A DNA stretch of 64,000 nt from Alcaligenes faecalis (GCF_009497775.1 NZ_CP031012.1:372001-436000); one strand, 5' to 3'; shown: positions 8,321-16,575, numbered from the stretch's first letter. Notes: generated by a model not told the origin, from the letters alone. A program made the numbers and translations.

Positions 8321-9139
8321 TCAGCTCCGATTGTCCTTGATCGCCCAAGGAAACAGGATGCGTTCAGCGGCAGAAATCACCTGGAAGAACACAATGCCCA
8401 GCACCGACAAGATCGCCATGGCGCCAAAGGCAACCGGTGTCTTGAAGAAAGCGGTGGAGGTGGTGATCAGATAGCCCAGACCTTGGTCGGCCGCCACAAA
8501 CTCACCCACCACAGCGCCCACAACGGACAAGGTGATGGCTACTTTCAGGCCCGAGAAAATAAAGGGCACGGCAAAGGGCAGGCGGATACGGAAGAACTCT
8601 TGCAAACGGGTGGCGCGGCAGGCACGGACCAGCTCAATCAGTTCAGGTGGGGCGGCCAGCAGGCCAGCGGTCATGGAGATGACCAGCGGAAAAAACGCGA
8701 CCAGAAAGGTGACGACGACGCGTGGTAGCTCGGTGGGGCCAAAGATAATGACAAGAATCGGAGCCAGGGCCACCTTGGGGATGGACTGGGTCAGAATCAG
8801 CAGCGGGTAGATAGCCTGCTCGAAAAAGCGCGAGTAGGTAATCAGCACGGCCAGCGGGAAGCTGATCACGATGGACAGAAAAAAGCCCAGCATGATGGTG
8901 CGTGTGGACACCAGCGTGTGCATCAGCATGGCCTCTTTCATTTGCATGGAATCGGCCCAGATGCGCGAGGGGGCGGGAACCAGGTATTCAGGGATATCAA
9001 ACAGGCGGCTGGCCAGTTCCCACAGAATGACCACGGCAATCAGGGTGATGGCCGGGACGGTAATTTCATTGAAATCGCGCAGGTGCAGTCGTCGCTTGCG
9101 CACGGGCGCGGCGACCAGGGTTTGAGTTTGCTCGCTCAT
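8321..9139 (-). CDS. ABC transporter permease, NitT/Tau (SsuC/TauC) family
   Basis: 272-aa inner-membrane permease with about six hydrophobic segments and the cytoplasmic EAA-type loop LVRACRATRLQEFFRIRLPFAVPFIFSG. ATG 9139 overlaps the ATPase stop by one base (TGATG) and has GAGGTGG upstream, so translation is coupled. It pairs with the ATPase at 9139-9900 and the NMT1-type binding protein at 9968-10981. Relatives import sulfonates, nitrate, pyrimidine precursors or aromatic compounds. Confidence 0.92.
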   Translation of the reverse strand: MSEQTQTLVAAPVRKRRLHLRDFNEITVPAITLIAVVILWELASRLFDIPEYLVPAPSRIWADSMQMKEAMLMHTLVSTRTIMLGFFLSIVISFPLAVLITYSRFFEQAIYPLLILTQSIPKVALAPILVIIFGPTELPRVVVTFLVAFFPLVISMTAGLLAAPPELIELVRACRATRLQEFFRIRLPFAVPFIFSGLKVAITLSVVGAVVGEFVAADQGLGYLITTSTAFFKTPVAFGAMAILSVLGIVFFQVISAAERILFPWAIKDNRS

Positions 9140-9900
9140 CAAGCCACCTCATGTTGGAAAATAAGTTCACGGACGGCAGCGGCACAGCGCGTAAATTCCG
9201 GCGTGCCCACCAGGGAAAAGTCGCGTTCGCGGGGCAGGTTCACGTCCAGAATTTCGGTAATCTGGCCGGGGCGCGGCGACATCACCACAATGCGGTGCCC
9301 CAGCATGACGGCTTCGGAGATCGAGTGCGTCACAAACACAATGGTTTTGGGGTCTTCGTACCAAAGGCGCAGCAGTTCCAGCGTCATGGTTTCGCGGGTC
9401 AGCGCGTCCAGGGCGCCGAAAGGCTCATCCATCAGTACCACTTTGGGGTTGTGGACCAGGGCGCGGCAAATGGCCACGCGTTGCTGCATCCCACCGGACA
9501 ATTGCTTGGGGTGGTGATGCAGAAAATTGCCCAGACCGGCGGTAGTGAGCAGACGCGTGGCGCGGCTGCGGGCCTGATCGTCCAGACGACCCATGATGCT
9601 CGATGGCAAGAGGGTGTTGTCCAGAATATTGGCCCAGGGCACCAGGGTCGGGGCCTGGAACACAATGCCGGTGTCCTGGCGGGGGTGGGCGACAACTTCA
9701 TCATCAATGCTGACGGTGCCGGTTGTGGGCATCAGCAAGCCTGCGATCAGGCGCAGCAGGGTGGATTTCCCACAGCCCGACGCGCCAACGATGGCAATGA
9801 TTTCGTTGTCCTGGATGTCCAGATTGATTTGTTTCAGTGCCTGAGTCTCGCGCTCGGTATTACGACCGTAGATCAGGTTGACGTCTTGAATGCGTATCAC
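9139..9900 (-). CDS. ABC transporter ATP-binding protein, NitT/Tau family
   Basis: 253-aa ATPase. Walker A is GASGCGKST, the signature is LSGGMQQR, Walker B is VVLMDEPFGALD and the switch His is in VFVTHSISEA. It starts with GTG at 9900, supported by AGGAGCG upstream. It energises uptake through the permease encoded by the overlapping next gene. The lower spacing between ATPase and permease compared with the binding-protein gene is usual for such operons. Confidence 0.93.
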   Translation of the reverse strand: MIRIQDVNLIYGRNTERETQALKQINLDIQDNEIIAIVGASGCGKSTLLRLIAGLLMPTTGTVSIDDEVVAHPRQDTGIVFQAPTLVPWANILDNTLLPSSIMGRLDDQARSRATRLLTTAGLGNFLHHHPKQLSGGMQQRVAICRALVHNPKVVLMDEPFGALDALTRETMTLELLRLWYEDPKTIVFVTHSISEAVMLGHRIVVMSPRPGQITEILDVNLPRERDFSLVGTPEFTRCAAAVRELIFQHEVA

Positions 9901-9913
9901 AATGCGCTCCTAG

Positions 9914-9952
9914 GCGCGCGCTGACCCGCCTGGGCCAAGCCAGTGCGCGCGC
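9914..9952 (-). other. intercistronic GC hairpin between binding-protein and ATPase genes
   Basis: GCGCGCGC occurs at 9914-9921 and again at 9945-9952; being self-complementary the two pair as a stem with a 23-nt loop. Such hairpins after a periplasmic binding-protein gene usually protect the upstream mRNA and lower expression of the membrane genes. Confidence 0.5.
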
Positions 9953-9967
9953 GAAAATCAGCTCAAC

Positions 9968-10981
9968 TCAGGGCTTGGCCGTGCCGTTGGCCTTGACGAT
10001 GAACTGGGTGTCGTAGGCTTGGTGATAGTCCCAGGCGGGGTCCAGGTTCTGGGCTTCTGCAACCGCTTCGTACGTGGTTTTCATGCGGCCTTCTTCCAGG
10101 CTGCCGACCCCGTGTTCGGCACTGAAATCGGTGTAGATGTAGCCCAGCACCGCGTTCAGATTGCCCATGCAGTCATCCAGATCGATTTCAGGGTTGGCCT
10201 TCACGTGGGCCTGACAAGCTGTTTCCGGGTCCTTGCGGGCGGCTTCCCAGGCTTCGATGGTGGCATTCAGGAAGTTCTGCACCATCTGTGGGCGTTCGGC
10301 CAGCGTCTTGTCGGTAGCGAAAACGGACAGGGCGTAGATGTTGAAACCCTGGTCGCTAAAGGGCAGCACCACGATTTCCTTGCCAAAACGTTTGGCCTGC
10401 TTGTTCTGGTAGTAGTAGTTGGTGGCCAGGAAAGGGGCGGCGTCCACTTTGCCGTTGATTAGCAGCGGTGCCATGGAGGAACCATCCACGGTTACCCACT
10501 GAATCTTGTCGGGATCGGTGTTGGCTTTGCGCGCCACCATGGGGAAGTAGAGTTTGTGGCTATTGCCTGGCGAGACGGCAATTTTCTTGCCTTCCAGGCC
10601 GGAGAAATCGGTAATGCCCGAGTCTTTGCGCACAAATAGGGAGTGGGCCGAGTGCGAGAACGTGGAAGCAATGGCCTTGATGGGGGTCTGGCTGTTCTGA
10701 CGCGAGGTCAGAATGGCGGAAATATCAGCCAGGCCAATATCGGCTGCGCCACCGGCTACTTTCAGAACCGTATCGCCCGAACCGGTACCACGGGTGATCT
10801 TCAGGTCTATGCCGTTTTTCTCGTAAATCCCGTTGGCAATGCCCGAGTAATACGGGGCATAGTCGCCGGTGGGGATGAAGTCCAGCATCAGATGAACTTT
10901 GTCAGCGGCATGGGCGGTGGGCGCAGCGGCGGCCAGTCCCAAGCCCAGCACCGCAAGGGTGCGTGTAAGCAGGGTTTGCAT
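9968..10981 (-). CDS. NMT1/THI5-like ABC transporter substrate-binding protein
   Basis: 337 aa with a signal peptide (hydrophobic core about residues 8-20, cleavage near AHA-AD at 23-26). The mature start DKVHLMLDFIPTGDYAPYYSG is typical of NMT1/THI5-like binding proteins, which bind pyrimidine precursors, riboflavin, sulfonates or similar ligands in the periplasm. First gene of the leftward ABC operon, divergent from the LysR regulator gene, with the 44-bp element 105 bp upstream of its start. Ligand unknown. Confidence 0.92.
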   Translation of the reverse strand: MQTLLTRTLAVLGLGLAAAAPTAHAADKVHLMLDFIPTGDYAPYYSGIANGIYEKNGIDLKITRGTGSGDTVLKVAGGAADIGLADISAILTSRQNSQTPIKAIASTFSHSAHSLFVRKDSGITDFSGLEGKKIAVSPGNSHKLYFPMVARKANTDPDKIQWVTVDGSSMAPLLINGKVDAAPFLATNYYYQNKQAKRFGKEIVVLPFSDQGFNIYALSVFATDKTLAERPQMVQNFLNATIEAWEAARKDPETACQAHVKANPEIDLDDCMGNLNAVLGYIYTDFSAEHGVGSLEEGRMKTTYEAVAEAQNLDPAWDYHQAYDTQFIVKANGTAKP

Positions 10982-11085
10982 GATTTTGTCTCCGTGTCGT
11001 AGTTATGAAGCCGCTCTGTAAGCCCGTTGCGATCAAGGCGCGCCGGGATGGCAGCTTGAAAAAATTGAAACATAGGCAAATCAAA

Positions 11086-11129
11086 ATGTCTTATGCTTAT
11101 TTGTGCTCGAAACATAAGGCTACGTTAAG
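11086..11129 (+). promoter_or_regulatory. 44-bp conserved operator, copy 2, in the LysR divergent region
   Basis: Contains CTTATG (11090-11095) and CATAAG (11113-11118), a 6-bp dyad with a 17-bp spacer, flanked by ATGTC and GTTAAG. The site ends 2 nt before the LysR start at 11132, so bound regulator could also block its own ribosome site or promoter. On the other side it lies 105 bp upstream of the binding-protein gene at 10981. Confidence 0.8.
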
Positions 11130-11131
11130 GG

Positions 11132-12040
11132 ATGCTGCTCAATCTTCGTCAAATCGAGGTTTTTCGCGCGATCATGCTGACCGGCTCCATCAGCAAGGCG
11201 GCGCAATTGCTGAACGTGTCGCAACCGGCCATCAGCCGCCTTCTGTCCTATACCGAATCGCGTATTGGTCTGGTGCTGTTCGAGCGCATCAAGGGGCGTC
11301 TATACCCCACGCCCGAGGCACGTCGGCTCTATCAGGAAGTGGAGCAGGTCCATAACAGTGTGCAGCGGGTAAACGAGGTGGCCACCGACCTGATCGAGAA
11401 GCGCCACGGCAGCTTGCACATTGCCGTCAGCCCCAGTCTGGGACAGACCTTGATCCCCATGGCGGTGACGCGTTTTCGCCAGGCATTCCCGGATGTGAAG
11501 GTGTATGTGCGCACGCTGATCTCCAGTGATCTGGTGCAGGCTTTGGTCACTCAGCAGGCCGAGGTGGGTGTGGCCATCGTGCCGCTGACGCATCCCAGCC
11601 TGCATGCCCAATCCATTTACGAAAACCATCTGGTGGCGGTGTTGCCAGCCAGTCATCCCCTGGCCGACAAACAGGAGCTGGATGCCAGCGATCTGGAAGG
11701 ACTGGACCTGATTGGTTATGGCAATGACACACCTTATGGGCAAATGGTGCAGCAGTTATTTGGTAACCGTCCGGGTGTGCCGCAACTGGCGGTAGAAGTG
11801 CGTTTGACGCACATTGCCTGTGCCATGGTGCAGGCCGGAGCAGGCATTGCGATTGTGGATGAACTGGCGGTAGCAGGCCGGGTCTGGCCCGATGTGGTGG
11901 TACGCCCCATCAACCCCCGCACCACCATGCCTTTGCACATGCTGCATTCCAATGTGGTGCCGGTTTCGCAGTTGGCGCACGACTTCATGGAAGTGGTGAT
12001 TTCCACGGCCTCCCGAGGCATGCGGGCAGGCTGGGCCTGA
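11132..12040 (+). CDS. LysR-type transcriptional regulator
   Basis: 302 aa. N-terminal winged helix-turn-helix about residues 3-60 (FRAIMLTGSISKAAQLLNV, then SQPAISRLL) and a C-terminal effector-binding domain starting near residue 90 (GSLHIAVSPSLGQ). It lies between two catabolic operons transcribed leftward and one transcribed rightward. All three carry the same 44-bp element, so this is the likely common regulator. The effector is probably the imported compound or an early intermediate (inference). Confidence 0.92.
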   Translation: MLLNLRQIEVFRAIMLTGSISKAAQLLNVSQPAISRLLSYTESRIGLVLFERIKGRLYPTPEARRLYQEVEQVHNSVQRVNEVATDLIEKRHGSLHIAVSPSLGQTLIPMAVTRFRQAFPDVKVYVRTLISSDLVQALVTQQAEVGVAIVPLTHPSLHAQSIYENHLVAVLPASHPLADKQELDASDLEGLDLIGYGNDTPYGQMVQQLFGNRPGVPQLAVEVRLTHIACAMVQAGAGIAIVDELAVAGRVWPDVVVRPINPRTTMPLHMLHSNVVPVSQLAHDFMEVVISTASRGMRAGWA

Positions 12041-12063
12041 GTTATTCACCCCTCAATAAACCG

Positions 12064-12136
12064 TTTCCCGCGCAGTGCCTTCGCCTGGCTGCCTCTCCAA
12101 GGGGGGACTTACCCTTAGAGGAGCCTGCGCGGGAAA
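12064..12136. repeat. 73-bp imperfect hairpin after the LysR gene
   Basis: TTTCCCGCGCAG (12064-12075) is the perfect reverse complement of CTGCGCGGGAAA (12125-12136). An inner CCTCT/AGAGG pair (12092-12096 and 12117-12121) extends the fold. No T tract follows, so it is not a standard terminator. It separates the regulator gene from the promoter of the next operon. Confidence 0.6.
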
Positions 12137-12185
12137 ACACGCTGTGTCCGTGAAGTCCGCCGTGTACAGGGAGCACGAGTATTCG

Positions 12186-12229
12186 CTTAACGCTGTGTTA
12201 TGAAGAGTTAATAAAAAAGCATATGACAT
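12186..12229 (-). promoter_or_regulatory. 44-bp conserved operator, copy 3, upstream of the amino-acid-type ABC operon
   Basis: On the minus strand it reads ATGTC-A-TATGCTT, CATAA, GTTAAG with the same 44-bp span and TATG-N17-CATA core (12199-12202 and 12220-12223 on the plus strand). It is inverted relative to the other two copies. Because its target gene points the other way, its orientation relative to the regulated gene is identical. It lies 65 bp before the start at 12294. Confidence 0.72.
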
Positions 12230-12293
12230 CAAGGTTTTGCCACCCCTAGAATTAAAAGCACTACAAACTAGAAAATGATGGCAAGGAGACCTT

Positions 12294-13253
12294 ATGCAAG
12301 GCGTAAACACTATCGCCGCGTTGGCTGCGGCTGTTTCTCGCAAACACAGCGTTGCTCATTTAGGACGTGCCCGTCTGGGGCATACCCGCTTGGGACGTAA
12401 AGCTGGCTTGATGCTGGCTGCCGTGGCCGCTGGCCTGGCCTTGAGCCTGCCAGCACATGCTGACAATCCCAATCAGGGCAAGAAGTTCAAAGTAGCTGCT
12501 GACGTGGGCCTGGTGCCGTTTTTCATGCGTGGTACCGATGGCAAGATGGACGGCTTTTCCAACGACCTGACTCAGGAAGTGGCCCAACGCATGGGCTATG
12601 ACGGTGCCGAGGTCATCGACACCCCGTTTTCCGCTATTTTTGCGGGCCTGTTTTCCAGCCGCTACGACATGGTGGCCGCGCCCACCAACACGACGCTGGA
12701 GCGCGCTCAACAAATGCTGTTTGCCGAGCCGTATATGGCAGGCGGCCTGAGTTTTCTGGCTAAAAAAGGCGCTACCGTCAATTCGCTGGAAGACCTGAAA
12801 GGCAAGACGATTGCCGTCAATAATGGCAGTTTCTCGGACCGCTGGTTGCAGGATAACCAGGAAAAATACGGCTACAAGATCCAGCGCTTCAACAAGAACA
12901 CGGATGCCGTGCAGGCGGTGGCCATTGGTCGCGCCTTCGCCAATATGTCCGAAACTCCTTTGGCGCGTTATATCGCCACCCAAACCCCCGCGCTGGCTCC
13001 GGTCTACGACATGACCACCGAGGCCAACTACGCCTTTGCTTTCCGCAAGGACGACACGGCCTTGCGCAACCGCGTGGATGAAGTGCTGGAATGCATGAAG
13101 CAGGACGGCTCCCTGTCCAAGCTGCATGTGAAATGGTTTGGTACGGAGCCCAATGCCGGTACGGCCATGACGGTGATTTTTCCCGGCTACGGCGTGCCTG
13201 ATTTCCCCGGCTACGAGCCCACCGAGCACACTCCCGACTGCTCCCGTCCGTAA
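12294..13253 (+). CDS. polar amino-acid type ABC transporter substrate-binding protein
   Basis: 319 aa with a long N-region followed by a signal peptide (hydrophobic about 38-52, cleavage near AHA-DN at 56). The start is fixed by CAAGGAG upstream of ATG 12294. The mature protein matches family-3 solute-binding proteins: KVAADVGLVPFFM, DGFSNDLTQEVA, and GKTIAVNNGSFSDRW. It is the first gene of a rightward operon with one ATPase and two permeases. Family-3 proteins bind polar amino acids and derivatives; the neighbouring ureide-type genes make an N-carbamoyl or amino-acid-like ligand plausible. Confidence 0.9.
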   Translation: MQGVNTIAALAAAVSRKHSVAHLGRARLGHTRLGRKAGLMLAAVAAGLALSLPAHADNPNQGKKFKVAADVGLVPFFMRGTDGKMDGFSNDLTQEVAQRMGYDGAEVIDTPFSAIFAGLFSSRYDMVAAPTNTTLERAQQMLFAEPYMAGGLSFLAKKGATVNSLEDLKGKTIAVNNGSFSDRWLQDNQEKYGYKIQRFNKNTDAVQAVAIGRAFANMSETPLARYIATQTPALAPVYDMTTEANYAFAFRKDDTALRNRVDEVLECMKQDGSLSKLHVKWFGTEPNAGTAMTVIFPGYGVPDFPGYEPTEHTPDCSRP

Positions 13254-13304
13254 AAGCGCCATCGCGCTGTTTCTCTAGCTATATGGCCCTGCAGGGGCCG
13301 GTCC

Positions 13305-13327
13305 CCGCCTGCCCGACTGGCAGGCGG
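13305..13327 (+). other. intercistronic hairpin after the binding-protein gene
   Basis: CCGCCTGCC (13305-13313) pairs with GGCAGGCGG (13319-13327) around a 5-nt loop, just before the ATPase ribosome site. A weaker GGCCC/GGGCC fold precedes it. It probably stabilises the binding-protein message relative to the downstream genes. Confidence 0.5.
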
Positions 13328-13340
13328 ACAAGGAGCGACC

Positions 13341-14072
13341 ATGAGTGAAATTGTCCGCATCCAGGGCTTGCGCAAGTCGTTTGGGCAAGCCGAAATTCTT
13401 AAAGGCATAGACCTGAGCGTCAACACCGGCGAAGTCGTGGTGATGATTGGCGGTTCGGGCTCGGGCAAAAGTACTTGTCTGCGCTGCATCAACCGGCTGG
13501 AAACTCCCACCAGCGGCACGATTGTGGTGGCAGGCAGTGATGTGACCTGTCCGCGTACCGACTTGAATCAGGTACGCCAAAACATTGGCATGGTGTTTCA
13601 AGGCATACACCTGTACCCGCACATGACGGCGCTGGGTAATGTGATGCTGGCGCTGCGCAAGGTGAAGAAAGTACCCAAGGCGCAGGCCGAAGAGCAGGCC
13701 CGCCACCATCTGGAACAAGTGGGTCTGGCCCAGCGTATCGAGCACTATCCCAGCCAGTTGTCCGGCGGTCAGCAGCAACGTGTGGGCATTGCCCGTGCGC
13801 TGGCGCTGGAGCCCAAAGTCATGCTGTTTGACGAGCCTACCTCGGGCCTGGACCCGGAGCTGGTCGGTGAAGTGCTGAACGTGATGAAACGCACCCGCGA
13901 TGCGGGCATGACCATGGTGATTGTCACGCACGAAATGCAGTTTGCCCGCGAAGTAGGGGACCGCATTGTGTTCATGGACCAGGGCGTGATTCTGGACCAG
14001 GGCAGCCCTGATGAAATTCTGAGCAAGCCGCGTCACAAGCGTATTCAGGATTTTCTGAGCCGCATGAACTGA
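13341..14072 (+). CDS. polar amino-acid type ABC transporter ATP-binding protein
   Basis: 243-aa GlnQ/HisP-type ATPase. Walker A GGSGSGKST (about residues 36-44), signature LSGGQQQR, Walker B VMLFDEPTSGLDPE and switch region MVIVTHEMQFA are all intact. It is preceded by AAGGAGCG. It drives import together with the two permeases encoded immediately downstream at 14081 and 14765. Confidence 0.94.
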   Translation: MSEIVRIQGLRKSFGQAEILKGIDLSVNTGEVVVMIGGSGSGKSTCLRCINRLETPTSGTIVVAGSDVTCPRTDLNQVRQNIGMVFQGIHLYPHMTALGNVMLALRKVKKVPKAQAEEQARHHLEQVGLAQRIEHYPSQLSGGQQQRVGIARALALEPKVMLFDEPTSGLDPELVGEVLNVMKRTRDAGMTMVIVTHEMQFAREVGDRIVFMDQGVILDQGSPDEILSKPRHKRIQDFLSRMN

Positions 14073-14080
14073 GGCCGGCC

Positions 14081-14752
14081 ATGGATCAGATTCTTTATTA
14101 CTTCTTTAACTGGACGCTGATCAGTCCCCATCTGCCCGAGATCATGCAGGGCTTTTGGGTCACGCTGCAAATGGCCGTGATGACCGTGATTCTGGGCACT
14201 GTCCTGGGCCTGGGTCTGGCCGTGCTGCGCTGCTACGGCTGGCGTCCCGTCAATATTCTGATGACGCTGTATGTGGACGTATTCCGTGCGATTCCGCAGC
14301 TGGTCATTATTGTGCTGGTGTTCTTCGCCTTGCCGTCCCTGGGCATTGTGATCGAGCCTGTACCTGCCACGGTGCTGGCTTTGAGCCTGGTGCTGTCTGC
14401 CTTTGCGGAAGAAATCTTCTGGTCAGGTATTGCTGCGGTGCCGACAGGGCAATGGGAAGCGGGCCGCTCCACCGGCATGGGTTTCAGCCAGACGCTGTTT
14501 GCCATCATCCTGCCGCAAGCCGTGCGCCTGGCGATTCCACCGCTGACCAACCGCGCCATCGGGATTACCAAAGGCACCACACTGGGCTCAGTCATTGCCG
14601 TGCCCGAGCTGCTTAACGTATCCAGCAATATCCAGTCCAACATCGCCAACCCCACCGCCTTTACGGCCGGGGCCATTTTGTTCTGCCTGATTTTCTTCCC
14701 CTTCGTTCATCTGACGAGGGTGCTGGAACGGCGCTATGCGATCAAGTCGTAG
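14081..14752 (+). CDS. polar amino-acid type ABC transporter permease 1
   Basis: 223-aa integral membrane protein of the HisMQ/GlnP family with about five membrane spans. The conserved cytoplasmic loop EAGRSTGMGFSQTLFAIILP, which contacts the ATPase, is clear. It starts 8 nt after the ATPase stop. The paired permease at 14765 is a paralogue, so the channel is probably a heterodimer. Confidence 0.92.
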   Translation: MDQILYYFFNWTLISPHLPEIMQGFWVTLQMAVMTVILGTVLGLGLAVLRCYGWRPVNILMTLYVDVFRAIPQLVIIVLVFFALPSLGIVIEPVPATVLALSLVLSAFAEEIFWSGIAAVPTGQWEAGRSTGMGFSQTLFAIILPQAVRLAIPPLTNRAIGITKGTTLGSVIAVPELLNVSSNIQSNIANPTAFTAGAILFCLIFFPFVHLTRVLERRYAIKS

Positions 14753-14764
14753 GAGTGACACGCT

Positions 14765-15433
14765 ATGGAACTGATCGATACCTTTCTGAACCCGAAGATT
14801 ATTGCCGCCAGCTGGCCGCTGCTGATGCAGGGCCTGTGGCTGACGTTCAAGCTCTCCATCATCATCGTGCCGCTGGCGGCCTTGCTGGGCCTGATCATTG
14901 CCTGCCTGCATTACCAGCAGCATCGCTGGCTGAACCGCTTGATCCTGCTGTACGTGGATTTCTTCCGTGCCTTCCCGCCCCTGGTGCTGCTGATCTTCAT
15001 TTACTACGGCCTGCCGTTCCTGGGCCTGCCCTTGAATGAGTTTTCCGCCACGGTGCTGGCGCTGGTCCTGAACAGTAGTGGTTATTTCGCGGAGATTTTC
15101 CGTGCCGGGCTGGAGTCGGTGTCCCCCGGCCAGAACGAGGCGGCGCGCTCGACCGGCTTGAACGCCCGTCAGGCCATGGCTTATGTGGTCGTGCCCCAGG
15201 GTGTGCGCAATGTGATTCCGGATCTGGCCAGCAACACGCTGGAAGCCATCAAGCAGACCTCGATTGCCTCGGCCGTGGCCTTGCCCGAGCTGCTGCGTTC
15301 GGCCCAGATTGTGCAGGGCGAGACCTATAGCCAGACACCGCTGGTGGCCGCTGCGCTGATTTACTTCATTCTTCTCTGGCCCTTGGTACGCATGATTTCG
15401 CGTATGCAAAAGCCGTTTGTTATTCCACGTTGA
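14765..15433 (+). CDS. polar amino-acid type ABC transporter permease 2
   Basis: 222-aa HisMQ-family permease with the ATPase-contact loop EAARSTGLNARQAMAYVVVP. It lies 12 nt after its paralogue at 14081-14752. Together with the family-3 binding protein and ATPase this makes a complete importer. A DapA-fold gene follows immediately in the same operon. Confidence 0.92.
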   Translation: MELIDTFLNPKIIAASWPLLMQGLWLTFKLSIIIVPLAALLGLIIACLHYQQHRWLNRLILLYVDFFRAFPPLVLLIFIYYGLPFLGLPLNEFSATVLALVLNSSGYFAEIFRAGLESVSPGQNEAARSTGLNARQAMAYVVVPQGVRNVIPDLASNTLEAIKQTSIASAVALPELLRSAQIVQGETYSQTPLVAAALIYFILLWPLVRMISRMQKPFVIPR

Positions 15434-15447
15434 GCCTAAGCGTAACT

Positions 15448-16353
15448 ATGAAAAATAAAGGTGTCTTTTCCATTTGCCCCACCCCTTTCAAACCGGGTGG
15501 CGAGCTGGATCTGCAAAGCCTGGTCAGTCTGGTGAATTTCCAGCTGGAAGCCGGTATTCACGGGCTGGCGATTTTGGGGGTGATGGGTGAGCTGCACAAA
15601 CTCAGTACCTTCGAGCGTCGGCGTGTCATTGAAACTGTGGTGGCCGCGGTGCGTGGTGCGGTGCCGGTGTGGGTGGGCGTGCGCGCCTTGGGTACGGCAG
15701 CGGCTGTCGAACAGGCTCGCAGTGCCGAGGACCTGGGCGCGGATGCGATCTTTGTCGCCCCCTTGGCCGGGGCAGACGATGATATGCAGGTGTCCTATTA
15801 CCGTCAGATCGTGCAGGCGATCCGTATTCCGGTGGTGATTCACGACTTCCCGGAACTGTTTGCCGCCCGCATCAGCCCAGCCTTGGCCGTGCGCCTGAAA
15901 GGCGAGGCGGGTGTGTCCATTTTGAACTCTGAAGATCCGCCCGTTGGTCAGAAAATTACTGCCGTGCGTGGCTTGTCCGGTGACGCCCTGCCTATCTTGA
16001 GTGGCCTGGGTGGCATGCATTTTCTGGAAGAGCTGCAACGGGGGGCCGATGGCGTGGTCACCGGCTTCTCCTTCCCGGAAATTTTGCTGAAGGTATATGC
16101 CTTGCACCGTCAGGGCGATCAGGAAGAGGCCGCACGTGTGTTTGACCGTTACTGCTCGCTGATCCGTTACGAGTTTCAGCCGCTGGTGGCACTGGCGCTG
16201 CGCAAATATTCCTATATGCGCCGTGGCATCATCGCCTGCGACGCCACCCGCGATCCGGCCACGGCGCTGGACCACATCAGCCGTGACGAGTTCGAGGCCG
16301 TGGTACGCCGCGTGGGCCTGGATTTGTCCGTCAAGGGAGTGCAAATCGTTTAA
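15448..16353 (+). CDS. DapA-family (TIM-barrel) protein lacking the Schiff-base lysine
   Basis: 301 aa from ATG 15448; an in-frame TTG at 15430 overlaps the permease stop. The fold is that of dihydrodipicolinate synthase/N-acetylneuraminate lyase (CPTPFKPGGELD near residue 10, GVMGELHKLS near 45). Family catalytic positions are altered: the usual YNxP strand reads IHDFP, and the usual GIKE strand reads ILNSEDPP, so Lys is replaced by Asn. It probably does not use classical Schiff-base chemistry. Last gene of the importer operon; true reaction unknown. Confidence 0.82.
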   Translation: MKNKGVFSICPTPFKPGGELDLQSLVSLVNFQLEAGIHGLAILGVMGELHKLSTFERRRVIETVVAAVRGAVPVWVGVRALGTAAAVEQARSAEDLGADAIFVAPLAGADDDMQVSYYRQIVQAIRIPVVIHDFPELFAARISPALAVRLKGEAGVSILNSEDPPVGQKITAVRGLSGDALPILSGLGGMHFLEELQRGADGVVTGFSFPEILLKVYALHRQGDQEEAARVFDRYCSLIRYEFQPLVALALRKYSYMRRGIIACDATRDPATALDHISRDEFEAVVRRVGLDLSVKGVQIV

Positions 16354-16394
16354 ACCTTGCTGTTCTTGAGTAATTGCTGCATTTGTTGGATTTG

Positions 16395-16444
16395 CCGGGT
16401 AAATAACGTCTGGGGGGCCCCGGCGTTATTTACCCGGTTTTTTT
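16395..16444 (+). terminator. strong rho-independent terminator
   Basis: CCGGGTAAATAACG (16395-16408) and CGTTATTTACCCGG (16424-16437) form a perfect 14-bp stem with a 15-nt GC-rich loop, followed by seven T residues. It ends the ABC importer/DapA-like operon. Confidence 0.93.
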
Positions 16445-16445
16445 G

Positions 16446-16472
16446 CTTCTTCTTCTTCTTCTTCTTCTTCTT
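16446..16472 (+). repeat. (CTT)9 trinucleotide microsatellite
   Basis: Nine uninterrupted CTT units directly after the T tract of the terminator. Non-coding in any supported gene; a minus-strand frame would read it as a Glu run. Confidence 0.95.
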
Positions 16473-16575
16473 TGGCCCTTGTAGAGTGGGGCTGTGTCCG
16501 AAGCGAGAGGCTGGCGAGATAAGGAAACAAGGAGCGCAAAAGTGGCTGCATGTGTAGATAGTGTCTCGTGAAAAC

